A stretch of DNA of 64,000 nt from Anaeromassilibacillus sp001305115 (GTDB lineage Bacteria; Bacillota; Clostridia; Oscillospirales; Acutalibacteraceae), in NCBI GenBank assembly GCA_042854365.1, contig AP031437.1, positions 2,170,001-2,234,000 on the forward strand, in the 5' to 3' direction. The position numbers and the translations under genes are program-made. The notes beneath the pieces were generated by a model that was not told the DNA's origin, did not search any database, and was given only the letters and a program-made list of their open reading frames with translations. Shown here piece after piece: positions 54,975 through 62,382 of the stretch (the stretch's first letter is position 1; each line of letters opens with the position of its first letter).

Positions 54975-55433
54975 CTACTCGTTGAAACGGCAACGGGAAT
55001 CTAACCAATCCGCCACCTCATGGAAGGCGTCTGCATCCACGTCCCACGGCATGACCACCCATATCTCGGTGATGGCCTCCCACAGGTCCACATTCTCCGC
55101 GAACACCACATGGAGGTCTGGCCGCTCGGCTCCCAACTCCTCCGCACGTCCGCGAGCCAGCTCGACAAGCTCCGGGTAGCCCATGCCGAGGTCCGCTGCG
55201 TAGCTCCCGTCATACATGGCGGAGAGCTGGACGCAGTACCGCCCATCCCACTCGACAAGGTAGCACTCCACCCCGTAGCCGTCCGACCACAAATCGTCCA
55301 GCACGCGCCTGAGTTGCACGGGAAGCTCCTCCGGCCCGATTTCGCGCCCATCGGGGGCGGTGAGGTCCGCAGTCGCGTTCGACCAGTAGCGGTGCCCCTC
55401 CGGGTACTCACCCTTCTTCAACGTGTACAGCAT
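54975..55433 (-). CDS. Unknown acidic protein
   Basis: 152 residues from ATG 55433 (GAGAGGAAA upstream). L-Y-T-L-K-K-G-E-Y-P-E-G-H-R-Y-W start; acidic with aromatic strands (Y-C-V-Q-L-S-A-M-Y-D) and a C-terminal W-V-V-M-P-W-D-V-D-A-D helix. Cassette with own promoter and terminator. Function unknown. Confidence 0.7.
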   Translation of the reverse strand: MLYTLKKGEYPEGHRYWSNATADLTAPDGREIGPEELPVQLRRVLDDLWSDGYGVECYLVEWDGRYCVQLSAMYDGSYAADLGMGYPELVELARGRAEELGAERPDLHVVFAENVDLWEAITEIWVVMPWDVDADAFHEVADWLDSRCRFNE

Positions 55434-55464
55434 GTCATTTCCTCTCTTCTCGATTGCCTGTGCC

Positions 55465-55525
55465 CTAATTATATCAATATGGTATCCTACTAATGTAGCA
55501 AACCATATTCCTACATAGTCTTTCC
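55465..55525 (-). promoter_or_regulatory. AT-rich promoter/operator element
   Basis: Minus strand: ATGGTTTGCTACATTAGTAGGATACCATATTGATATAATTAGGG; extended -10 TTGATATAAT, about 35 bases before the ATG at 55433. Confidence 0.75.
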
Positions 55526-55531
55526 ATGAAA

Positions 55532-55555
55532 AGGGGCACCCTCTCGGATGCCCCT
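55532..55555 (-). terminator. GC-rich terminator hairpin
   Basis: AGGGGCA (55532-55538) and TGCCCCT (55549-55555), with TTTTCATG after it on the minus strand. Confidence 0.78.
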
Positions 55556-55567
55556 CGAAATCCCCTA

Positions 55568-55768
55568 CTACTGCAACGCGATGCCGCATCCGGTCATCGG
55601 CTCACCATCGCGGTACTGGCGGTCAAGCTCCTCAAGCTCCGCCCTCCGCCACTTGCGGGCGTTCTCCGCATCCCCGAGGCATCCCGCATCCTCGTGCTCG
55701 CAGATTTCCTCAAGGTAGTAATCCTTCACCTGACGGCACTTCCGCTTGTACTCTTCCTCGCGGCTCAT
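55568..55768 (-). CDS. Small charged helical protein
   Basis: 66 residues, ATG 55768. E-E-E-Y-K-R-K-C-R-Q-V-K-D-Y-Y, C-E-H-E-D-A-G-C, A-R-K-W-R-R-A-E-L-E-E-L-D. Three Cys and one His might bind metal. Cassette type. Confidence 0.62.
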   Translation of the reverse strand: MSREEEYKRKCRQVKDYYLEEICEHEDAGCLGDAENARKWRRAELEELDRQYRDGEPMTGCGIALQ

Positions 55769-55794
55769 ATCCGGTTCCTTCCTCTCTCGGTTGC

Positions 55795-55855
55795 CTGTGA
55801 CTCAATTATAGCAATATGTCATTCTACCAATATAGCAAACCATAATACTACATAT
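55795..55855 (-). promoter_or_regulatory. AT-rich promoter/operator element
   Basis: Minus strand: ATGTAGTATTATGGTTTGCTATATTGGTAGAATGACATATTGCTATAATTGAG; extended -10 TTGCTATAAT. Confidence 0.75.
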
Positions 55856-55868
55856 TCTCTCCATGAAA

Positions 55869-55892
55869 AGGGGCACCCTCTCGGATGCCCCT
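55869..55892 (-). terminator. GC-rich terminator hairpin
   Basis: AGGGGCA (55869-55875) and TGCCCCT (55886-55892), with TTTTCATGG after it on the minus strand. Confidence 0.78.
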
Positions 55893-55899
55893 CACCTGA

Positions 55900-56154
55900 T
55901 TACCAGAAGGCGTAGAACGCGGGAGACTGCCTGATACCGCCGCAGACCTCGACATGCCGTCGCACCTCGAACCCGCGCTGACGCAGGATTTCGATGGCCT
56001 TCTCCTTCGCCCCGTTCATGCAGTCGCAATAAGAGAGACACGAATCTCGCTGCCCGTGCTCCGCAGCTTTGCGGATGCAGCACTCGAAATACTCAAGCGC
56101 TTCCGTAACTTTCTGGTCACCGCTCATATCGCGAGCCATATCCGCAGTAAGCAT
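55900..56154 (-). CDS. Small Cys-rich protein
   Basis: 84 residues, ATG 56154. Central C-C-I-R-K, C-L-S-Y-C-D-C-M-N-G-A and a helix K-A-I-E-I-L-R-Q-R-G-F-E-V-R-R. Ends Q-S-P-A-F-Y-A-F-W. Unknown; cassette driven by repeat R3. Confidence 0.62.
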   Translation of the reverse strand: MLTADMARDMSGDQKVTEALEYFECCIRKAAEHGQRDSCLSYCDCMNGAKEKAIEILRQRGFEVRRHVEVCGGIRQSPAFYAFW

Positions 56155-56157
56155 ACC

Positions 56158-56570
56158 CGGTTCCTTCCTCTCTCGGTCTTACCGTGCCTTAATTATAGCA
56201 ATCTACCATACTACAAATATGGTAAGCTACAATCCCACATACACTCTCCACAAGGTCGCCCCCGCAGGGAACATGGGTCATAGGGGCTTGCCCCTATCCT
56301 TGCCCTTCCCCATCCGTCACCCATGCGGACCAATCGCCGTACCCACTGCACCGCACTCCCCGTAGCCGTCACCCTTTCCTCCTCTCTCCCTGCCTTCCCT
56401 CCCTATCCGTCCATGAGAAAAGGGGCCGCGCCGAGGCGCGACCCCTTCCGTGCCATCTCGCGTCAGAGCAAGTCTGGTCTTTTCTAAGCCATATCCAATC
56501 ATCTCGCAGCGATACTTCGCCTTTCCACCGCATCGCCGGTCTTACCCGAGGTGCCGTATCGGTGGGACCC
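56158..56570 (-). repeat. Dispersed intergenic repeat R3 with promoter
   Basis: Same order as R1 and R2: leader, TTGCTATAATTAAGGCAC, TAGTATGGTA and TTACCATATTTG half-sites, CCCGCAGGG, ATAGGGGC/GCCCCTAT hairpin (about 56279-56296), a terminator-like arm AAGGGGccGCGC/GCGCgaCCCCTT at about 56416-56443 and the TCGCCGGTCTTACCCGAGGT block. Holds no convincing gene between 56155 and 56582. Confidence 0.75.
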
Positions 56571-56582
56571 GACTGCGCACGC

Positions 56583-56831
56583 CTAGTAGGGCATCGCCAA
56601 GAGGGGCAGCATCGCGATGTAGCCGACGACGGACAGCGCGATTCGGATGCCGAGGCCGATGAGCGCGAACTTCGTGCAATCGGAGCGGTACGGCGCGTCC
56701 ATGTTGCACAGGGACGCCAAGATTGCGCATCCCGCACCGCCGAGCAGGCCCACGAAGAGGTAGCCCGCCTTCTGACCGCCCGTGAGGAACGTCTTGCGCG
56801 TCACGAGCACTTGGTCGTTCTGGTTCTCCAT
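56583..56831 (-). CDS. Small two-helix membrane protein
   Basis: 82 residues from ATG 56831 (TTGGAG eight bases upstream). Hydrophobic helices at about 20-38 and 55-80; short polar loop with N-M-D-A-P-Y-R-S-D. Unknown. Confidence 0.62.
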   Translation of the reverse strand: MENQNDQVLVTRKTFLTGGQKAGYLFVGLLGGAGCAILASLCNMDAPYRSDCTKFALIGLGIRIALSVVGYIAMLPLLAMPY

Positions 56832-56939
56832 GATTTGACTCCAATCGGACAAGGGGACCGGGGGTGCGCGTCAGCGCCCCGCCGGTCCCCATATGCAACC
56901 ACCGTCAAGAAAGGAGACGGCCCGTCCATCGTAACACAC

Positions 56940-57218
56940 TCAGCCCCGATATAACGCCTTGTTCTCCTCGTACCATCGACTGGCATCCTCGACGGTGCCC
57001 CCGCCCAAATGACCCACGACTTCGGCACCCTCGTATAAGCGGTCGGAGAAGAACGGGCGGCACTCGTCGCAGAAGGAGCGAAGGCCGCGCTCAATCCACG
57101 ACGGATTGCAGGCGTTCACCCACAGCCCCTCCTCGCCCTCGATTGACACGAGGTAGTCGCGCCCGCCCCCCTCGTACTCGATGATGTCCCCGGCACTGTA
57201 CATGTCCCTCAAACCCAT
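56940..57218 (-). CDS. Unknown small protein
   Basis: 92 residues from ATG 57218 (GAGAGGAG upstream). Y-S-A-G-D-I-I-E-Y-E-G-G-G-R-D-Y-L-V start suggests a small SH3-like barrel; C-N-P-S-W and C-D-E-C-R-P-F-F follow. Leftmost-reading gene of the minus-strand bank; divergent from the + strand gene at 57457. Confidence 0.65.
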   Translation of the reverse strand: MGLRDMYSAGDIIEYEGGGRDYLVSIEGEEGLWVNACNPSWIERGLRSFCDECRPFFSDRLYEGAEVVGHLGGGTVEDASRWYEENKALYRG

Positions 57219-57286
57219 GGATTGAACTCCTCTCCCGACGGGCACCGGCCTGTAAACGGCAGATACCGTATATAAAACAACATTGC

Positions 57287-57304
57287 TAGTATACCACTAT
57301 ACTA
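57287..57304. promoter_or_regulatory. Palindromic operator in divergent region
   Basis: TAGTATA (57287-57293), CCAC, TATACTA (57298-57304). A perfect inverted repeat built from the TAGTAT half-site, between divergent genes. Confidence 0.65.
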
Positions 57305-57331
57305 CAATGATAACAAGGCAACCACCTCTGT

Positions 57332-57403
57332 CGGTTTTCCACGCTTTCAATGGCCGGAGGGTTCCCAACCCGACCCGCAGGCTGTTGAAAGGGTGGGAAA
57401 CCG
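57332..57403 (+). repeat. 72-bp cloverleaf-like element, copy 2
   Basis: Same orientation and almost the same sequence as 2985-3056 (differences at three places). Outer arms CGGTTTTCCACGCTTTCAA / TTGAAAGGGTGGGAAACCG, inner GGGTTC/GAACCC-like arm. A TATAAT (57413-57418) follows and then the ATG at 57457, so it may lie in a promoter region and act as operator rather than leader. Confidence 0.8.
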
Positions 57404-57456
57404 ACTCTGGCATATAATGGAGGCTCATGTCGGCAAATAGACGGAAAGGACCTAAC

Positions 57457-57864
57457 ATGGCAACGGTATCGGAAATCGACGGGAAGCTCGATGAGCTGAA
57501 ACGCCAGGCCGCCGCACTCAAGGAGCAGAGGAAGATAGCCGCCGCCAAGGAGCGCGAGCAGGCGAGGAAGTGGAAAGCCGCGACCCTCGCGGCAATCGGC
57601 GAAACCGTGCTCAAGACCCTCGGTGCGGATTGGACCGCCATCGACCTCGAAGGGCTGCAAGGCTGGCTCGCCGACAACGCCGAGGACATCCGGCTCATGG
57701 CGGTCACCGACCCGCGCACGCCTGTGGAGGCGAAGGAGGCGCTTGACGCGTTCAAGCGCTCCTCGAAGCCGAAGCGCACAGGGAAACCCGATGCGGTCGA
57801 GGACGTGACCGAAATGCCGGAAACCATCGACATGGCCGAGGATGAGAAGCAGGCGGACTGGTAG
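57457..57864 (+). CDS. Coiled-coil accessory protein
   Basis: 135 residues from ATG 57457 (GGAAAGGACC upstream). Residues 5-45 are a Lys/Ala/Glu coiled coil (L-D-E-L-K-R-Q-A-A-A-L-K-E-Q-R), then a helical domain with T-L-G-A-D-W-T-A-I-D-L-E-G-L and a polar Pro/Glu end. In size and layout it resembles small relaxosome or replication accessory proteins. First gene of the replication module. Confidence 0.7.
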   Translation: MATVSEIDGKLDELKRQAAALKEQRKIAAAKEREQARKWKAATLAAIGETVLKTLGADWTAIDLEGLQGWLADNAEDIRLMAVTDPRTPVEAKEALDAFKRSSKPKRTGKPDAVEDVTEMPETIDMAEDEKQADW

Positions 57865-57880
57865 GCCGCAAAAGGGAAAA

Positions 57881-57916
57881 ACCCGCAGCGGATGGCAGAT
57901 GCCTCCCCCTGCGGGT
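57881..57916 (+). terminator. Hairpin after the coiled-coil gene
   Basis: ACCCGCAG (57881-57888) and CTGCGGGT (57909-57916) with a 20-base loop; weak T content after it. Confidence 0.6.
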
Positions 57917-57960
57917 CTCCCGTCTCTGCTGCAACTCATCAAGCAGAAAGGACTGACTCG

Positions 57961-58053
57961 ATGATACGACACCTCGGCGCTTTCGGCACCCACATTTCAC
58001 ATTCCCGACCGATTTGGCACTCGGCTACCCCTCGCGCGTGTCCCTATAAATAA
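57961..58053 (+). CDS. Possible 30-residue leader peptide
   Basis: ATG 57961 after AGAAAGGACTGACTCG, the ribosome-site style used across the element; stops at TAA 58051. Product starts MIRHLGAFGTHISHS, His-rich. It precedes an AT-rich stretch and a 12-bp hairpin before the next gene, as an attenuation leader would. Confidence 0.35.
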   Translation: MIRHLGAFGTHISHSRPIWHSATPRACPYK

Positions 58054-58258
58054 TTAAATGGGTGTGTGAAGGATACGTGGAGAGCGATATGTCATATTGC
58101 AAGCATTGTAGGATGCTATCTTACTACAAATGTGGTGGAAATATGGAACCGCCGCGTCATGTGCATCCCATCGCCGAATGGTGTATCCTCGGTATTGAGG
58201 TTTATTGCGGAACCGGACAACTTAGCTTTCTCAGCCCTCGTGGCGGGAAATATATAGA

Positions 58259-58294
58259 AATACCCCGTGGTGTCCGCAATCGCCACGGGGTATT
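58259..58294 (+). promoter_or_regulatory. 12-bp hairpin before winged-helix gene
   Basis: AATACCCCGTGG (58259-58270) and CCACGGGGTATT (58283-58294), perfect, 12-base loop. Could be a terminator/attenuator; the run 58054-58258 shows no other clear feature. Confidence 0.6.
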
Positions 58295-58313
58295 GTCGTT
58301 TGGAGGCACTTAC

Positions 58314-58631
58314 ATGGAGGTCAGTTTCGATGCTGACGTGGCGGCGGAGCACGGCGTCCGCGCCGCAGTCGTGCTCAATCATATCGCGCACCTGATGCGG
58401 TTCCCCGACGGGTCGCAGGCCGGTCATTTCAAGACGTGCGGTCGCGCTTACGTGCATGTGTCGCCCGAGTACCTTTGGAAATTGTTCCCCTTCATGAGCC
58501 TCCGTCAGGCGACAGAGGCCTTGAGGGAGCTTCGCGAAGGCGGTCTCATCGCCGAGCGCGAATATGGCGGTCTCGACCCCGATTACCGCAACTGGTACAC
58601 GTTGACAGAGACGGGAAACGCCGTCGCATGA
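58314..58631 (+). CDS. Winged-helix-like protein of replication module
   Basis: 105 residues from ATG 58314 (GGAGGC upstream); the longer frame upstream crosses the hairpin. R-A-A-V-V-L-N-H-I-A-H-L, Y-V-H-V-S-P-E-Y-L-W-K-L-F-P-F-M-S, R-E-L-R-E-G-G-L-I-A-E-R-E-Y: the pattern of the DNA-binding winged helix in phage and plasmid replication proteins. Probably acts with the initiator encoded next. Confidence 0.75.
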   Translation: MEVSFDADVAAEHGVRAAVVLNHIAHLMRFPDGSQAGHFKTCGRAYVHVSPEYLWKLFPFMSLRQATEALRELREGGLIAEREYGGLDPDYRNWYTLTETGNAVA

Positions 58632-58670
58632 CGGCTCCCATCAAGGCACCCGCAAGGAAGGAAAACATCT

Positions 58671-59456
58671 ATGGCGGTTCTTCGTAAAGCACACAAGAGC
58701 AATTTCACGGTCATCGACAACCAAGTGTTCAAGAGCAACCTGTCACTCAAAGCGCGGGGACTCCTGAGCACCATGCTCTCGCTTCCTGATAACTGGAATT
58801 TCAGCACGACAGGCTTAACCTCCATCCTTCCATCTGATGGGGAGAGCATCATCCGCTCCGCCATCAAGGAATTGGAGACAAATGGCTATCTCACGCGAGA
58901 GCGCATACGTGATGACAAGGGCAAAATCGTCGATTGGCTTTGGACTTTCTCGGATTACCCACAGGATGGAAACCCACATGTGGAAAATCAACATGTGGGT
59001 AAACCACAACTGGATAGCCCACATGTGGGAAACCAACCACAATTAAATACTAAAGAAGAAAATACGAATGGAGAAAGTAAAAAGGGAGCAAGTACCGATG
59101 GATATGCGACCGCCCCGGCGAAGGCTGCTCCCGAGAAGAAGGGCACCTATGGGCGGTATCGCAACGTCAAACTGACGGACACCGACCTCTCGAAACTCAA
59201 GGCCGAGTTCCCCGATGATTGGCAGGAGCGCATCGACCGCCTGAGCACGTACATGGACAGCTCCGGCAAGAGCTACAAGAACCACCTCGCCACCATCCGC
59301 AACTGGGCAAGGAGGGACGCCAAGCGCGAAGCGACCTCGCATAAACCCCTTGCATCGAATCCCGGTCGGCGCGAGATGACACCGGAGGAGGTCATGGAGA
59401 AACACGGGTGCGATTACTTCACCGCTCAGGAAATGCTCTGTGACGGGACGTACTGA
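58671..59456 (+). CDS. Replication initiator-like protein
   Basis: 261 residues, ATG 58671 after AAGGAAGG. N-terminal winged helix typical of phage/ICE replication proteins (N-F-T-V-I-D-N, L-S-L-K-A-R-G-L-L, T-N-G-Y-L-T-R-E-R). A repetitive P-H-V-x-N-Q-H-V-G segment (about 101-124) is encoded by palindromic repeats. A C-terminal DnaD-like helical domain (L-T-D-T-D-L-S-K-L-K, D-S-S-G-K-S-Y-K-N-H) follows. Likely binds the origin and brings in the DnaC-like loader next door. Confidence 0.85.
   Translation: MAVLRKAHKSNFTVIDNQVFKSNLSLKARGLLSTMLSLPDNWNFSTTGLTSILPSDGESIIRSAIKELETNGYLTRERIRDDKGKIVDWLWTFSDYPQDGNPHVENQHVGKPQLDSPHVGNQPQLNTKEENTNGESKKGASTDGYATAPAKAAPEKKGTYGRYRNVKLTDTDLSKLKAEFPDDWQERIDRLSTYMDSSGKSYKNHLATIRNWARRDAKREATSHKPLASNPGRREMTPEEVMEKHGCDYFTAQEMLCDGTY
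58974..59029. repeat. Palindromic iterons inside the initiator gene, candidate origin
   Basis: CCACATGTGG (58974-58983), AACATGTGGG (58990-58999) and CCCACATGTGGG (59018-59029) with nearby CCACAA half-sites. Regular, partly palindromic repeats in an initiator gene are a known origin arrangement. Confidence 0.6.
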
Positions 59457-59586
59457 CATACGCCTCCGCGCGAACAGAATCGCGTACACAGCGTTTTAAC
59501 GCCATCTTCCTCACCGAGGACTGATGTGCAATCTGATGGCCGTAAAACGGCTCTCAGCAATTCAGAAAAGAAAGGACTGACCAACA

Positions 59587-60408
59587 ATGAAGAAATTTAC
59601 CGAAACCATCGCCGATGATGATTACCGTAATTCAGATGGCCTGCTCGTGTGCGGAAGATGCGGAACGCCGAAGGAAATGCGCCTTTCCACGGAACTTCTC
59701 GGCGGACACACGGCAATCGTGCCGATTCCCTGCGAGTGCATGAAGCGTGCGGAGGCGGAGCGCCGTGAGCGCGAGCTTGCCGCAGAGCGGAAGCGCAAAA
59801 TCGAGAGAGCGCGCACTGAGTGCTTCGCCGGATGCGCCTTCTTTCGTGGATGCACCTTCGATGCCGATGACGGCAGGACGCCCCAGATAGCTGCCATCTG
59901 CAAGGGCTATGCCGACACGTTCTCACGCGATGACATGAATGGGTTGCTCCTCTGGGGAAAGGTGGGCACAGGTAAGTCTTTCTATGCCTCGGCAATCGCC
60001 AACCGGGTCATCGACCTCGGGTTCTCCGCGTTGCAGACCAGCGTGCAGGACATCGTGACCAACATCGAGTCGGTGCCGTTCAACGAGCGCGAGAACGCGA
60101 AGTCGCGCCTCCTCAAGTATGACCTCCTCGTCATCGACGACTTGGGGGCGCACCGCAGCACCGATTACGTCATGGGGCATGTCTACGACATCATCGACTC
60201 GCGTTACAAGAACCGCAGGCCGATGGTCGTCACGACGAACCTCGACCCAAACATCGCTACGAAGTCCGATGCCGACGACGCCCCATGGCCGCGCATCTTC
60301 ACGCGCATCTTGGAGCGCTGCGCACCAATCAAGTTCGCGGGCGAGAACCGCCGCGAATACAAGATGATGGAGATGCGTGAGGCCATGCGCAAGCGCCTCG
60401 GCCTGTGA
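59587..60408 (+). CDS. DnaC-like helicase loader
   Basis: 273 residues, ATG 59587. N-terminal zinc site (C-G-R-C-G near 22, C-E-C near 50), coiled part, then an AAA+ domain: Walker A G-K-V-G-T-G-K130-S, Walker B L-L-V-I-D-D-L-G, sensor-type T-T-N-L-D. Loads the replicative helicase at the element's origin. Ends the replication module; a strong terminator follows. Confidence 0.92.
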   Translation: MKKFTETIADDDYRNSDGLLVCGRCGTPKEMRLSTELLGGHTAIVPIPCECMKRAEAERRERELAAERKRKIERARTECFAGCAFFRGCTFDADDGRTPQIAAICKGYADTFSRDDMNGLLLWGKVGTGKSFYASAIANRVIDLGFSALQTSVQDIVTNIESVPFNERENAKSRLLKYDLLVIDDLGAHRSTDYVMGHVYDIIDSRYKNRRPMVVTTNLDPNIATKSDADDAPWPRIFTRILERCAPIKFAGENRREYKMMEMREAMRKRLGL

Positions 60409-60505
60409 TATACTCGTAACCGCCTTGCGTGGATGGCCGGGTCGCACCCCGAACCGCAGCTCTCCGTCATCCCTTCCGCTTCTCCCAGATTTCTTCCTCT
60501 GGGGC

Positions 60506-60546
60506 GAAGAGACCCCCGGTGCCCACTCCACACCGGGGGTCTCTTC
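60506..60546 (+). terminator. Strong terminator, 16-bp stem
   Basis: GAAGAGACCCCCGGTG (60506-60521), nine-base loop, CACCGGGGGTCTCTTC (60531-60546). Confidence 0.9.
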
Positions 60547-60746
60547 CATTTCATCGCCTCTTATGTTAAAGTTACAGATGCAGTCGGATTCGCATGGCGA
60601 GTCCGATTCGCACCGTCTCGCAACGGTGCTCTGGGGGCGGGTGCCTTTCGGCCATGGACCTTCCATTTAATTCCCCCTAGGCTTTGTCTCTTCGGGTTGC
60701 CCGTAAACAAGCAAAGACTCCCAGTAGGTCAGGGGTGTCGCTTGGG

Positions 60747-60784
60747 AAGACGTCATGAGTCGCCGTACCGACTCGTGACGTCTT
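60747..60784 (+). terminator. Terminator with T-run
   Basis: AAGACGTCATGAGTCG (60747-60762), loop CCGTAC, CGACTCGTGACGTCTT (60769-60784), one wobble pair, then TTTTTATA. Confidence 0.88.
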
Positions 60785-61155
60785 TTTATATGTTTATGGA
60801 ATCATGTGTTACTTCAATGCCATGAATATGGTCTTATGGGGGTCTATCGCATCCCAAGGCCTTCCCTCAAAAGTAGTAATCCGGTAGTAAAACCGACCCC
60901 TCGACCAGCCGCAATGCCCGTAAACTGGGCGTTCCCGGCGATTATGCGTTGATTTTGCAAAAACACAACACTTTTACATGTATGGCATGTATTTAACACA
61001 CTTCAATTATCCATTCGTAGATTCCTTTCCTTGTTTCCAGCCTCCCTCATCAACTGGAATAAAATCATCTATAAATGACGAAACTGTTTCTAAACGATTT
61101 GGGACATGTTGTATCTGTCGCATCATTCCTCGGCTGGATTGGAGGATCATTTCGC
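60785..61155. other. Non-coding junction where base composition changes
   Basis: From 60409 to 61155 no gene is seen apart from the two terminators. After about 60785 GC falls and the sequence style changes to that of the glycosyltransferase operon. No repeat of this segment is found elsewhere in the window, and no integrase or tRNA lies here. It may be the right end of the element or a promoter/leader of a capsule locus. Confidence 0.6.
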
Positions 61156-62382
61156 ATGGAGAAACACATTTTGATCCTGGCAACCACCCACGATTTCCTC
61201 TGGAAATTCGAACGGGAGGATGTCAATCTGTTACAGCAAATGGGGTTCGTGGTTCACTATGCGACGAATATCAAAGAGCCCACATATGTCTCCTATAAGA
61301 AAGACATCCAAAGGATGGGGGTACAAATTCACCACATCGAAATTGCAAGATCTCCCTTTTTGCTTCGGGACAACTGTAAAGCGCTCCAGCAACTTCTACA
61401 GCTGATTGATCGGTATTCTATCCAGGCCATCCACTGCCACACACCCGTCGGTGGATTGTTGGGCCGGCTCGCCGGAAGACTCTGTAGGAATCTTTCTCCC
61501 CTGATCCTCTACACTGCACACGGCTTTCATTTTTACCGGGGTGCTCCTTTATTTAACCGCTTGGTCTACTATCAAGTGGAAAAAAAATTGGCGAACGACA
61601 CGGATGTACTGATCGTCATCAATGGGGAGGACTTTAAAGCCGCTCAAAAATTTCACCTTAAACCGGGAGGCCGTCTCTATCAAATTCCAGGCGTTGGGTT
61701 AGATCAGAATGTTTTTCACCCGCTCCCCGATCAACGGCGAAACGTCCTCCGGGATCAACTTGGAATTGGAAATCACGATTTTTTTCTTCTCTCCGTGGGC
61801 GAACTCAATGAAAACAAGAACCACCGTGTCGTTTTGGAAGCTCTGGCAGAAATGAAGCGCCAGCATAAGGACTTGTCACACATCCGCTATGGAATTTGTG
61901 GAGATGGCTTTCTCCACGGACGCATTCAACAATGGATACAAGAATGGGGCCTTGAGAAGCAAGTTATACTCTTTGGGTATCGTACACAGGTTTCGGAAAT
62001 TCTCGGTTGTGCCGATGCCTCTGTTCTTTCTTCAAAGCGAGAGGGACTTGGAATGGCAGGACTGGAATCACTGGCCATGGGAGTCCCCGTCCTTGCTGCT
62101 GATAACCGCGGAACACGCGAGTACATGGTGCACGGCCAGAATGGTTTTGTTTGCGAGCGCAACGAAGCAGCTGCATTTATCGAAGGCATTGAATTTTTTC
62201 TGCGGTTAGGCCCAGAAGAACGCGCAATGATAAGGGACCGTTGCTGTGAATCCGCAAAACCCTTCGCAAAAGCTTATACCAACGCCATCATGCAAGAAAT
62301 CTACGCCGAGGTGAATCGTAGGATTGAACAACGTATGTATAAGCCGTCCTATAAAAATCAGCATCATCATGGGGGTATTTAA
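61156..62382 (+). CDS. GT4-family glycosyltransferase
   Basis: 408 residues from ATG 61156 (GGAGGATC upstream). GT-B fold of EpsF/capsule type: N-terminal H-I-L-I-L-A-T-T-H-D, H-C-H-T-P-V-G-G, then the C-terminal donor site with S-V-G-E-L-N-E-N-K-N, G-D-G and R-E-G-L-G-M-A-G-L-E-S-L-A-M-G (the E-x7-E motif). Transfers a nucleotide-sugar residue to a lipid-linked glycan at the membrane's inner face. GC about 48% and codon choice unlike the element. Confidence 0.9.
   Translation: MEKHILILATTHDFLWKFEREDVNLLQQMGFVVHYATNIKEPTYVSYKKDIQRMGVQIHHIEIARSPFLLRDNCKALQQLLQLIDRYSIQAIHCHTPVGGLLGRLAGRLCRNLSPLILYTAHGFHFYRGAPLFNRLVYYQVEKKLANDTDVLIVINGEDFKAAQKFHLKPGGRLYQIPGVGLDQNVFHPLPDQRRNVLRDQLGIGNHDFFLLSVGELNENKNHRVVLEALAEMKRQHKDLSHIRYGICGDGFLHGRIQQWIQEWGLEKQVILFGYRTQVSEILGCADASVLSSKREGLGMAGLESLAMGVPVLAADNRGTREYMVHGQNGFVCERNEAAAFIEGIEFFLRLGPEERAMIRDRCCESAKPFAKAYTNAIMQEIYAEVNRRIEQRMYKPSYKNQHHHGGI

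Noticed and set aside
2985..57403. The two 72-bp elements as attL/attR of a 54-kb island
   Set aside because: Genes outside the pair (1-2976 and 57457-60408) are clearly of the same element, so they do not mark its ends; kept only as a structured repeat.
58062..58313. Longer N-terminus for the winged-helix gene
   Set aside because: Crosses a perfect 12-bp hairpin and has no ribosome site; ATG 58314 has GGAGGC.
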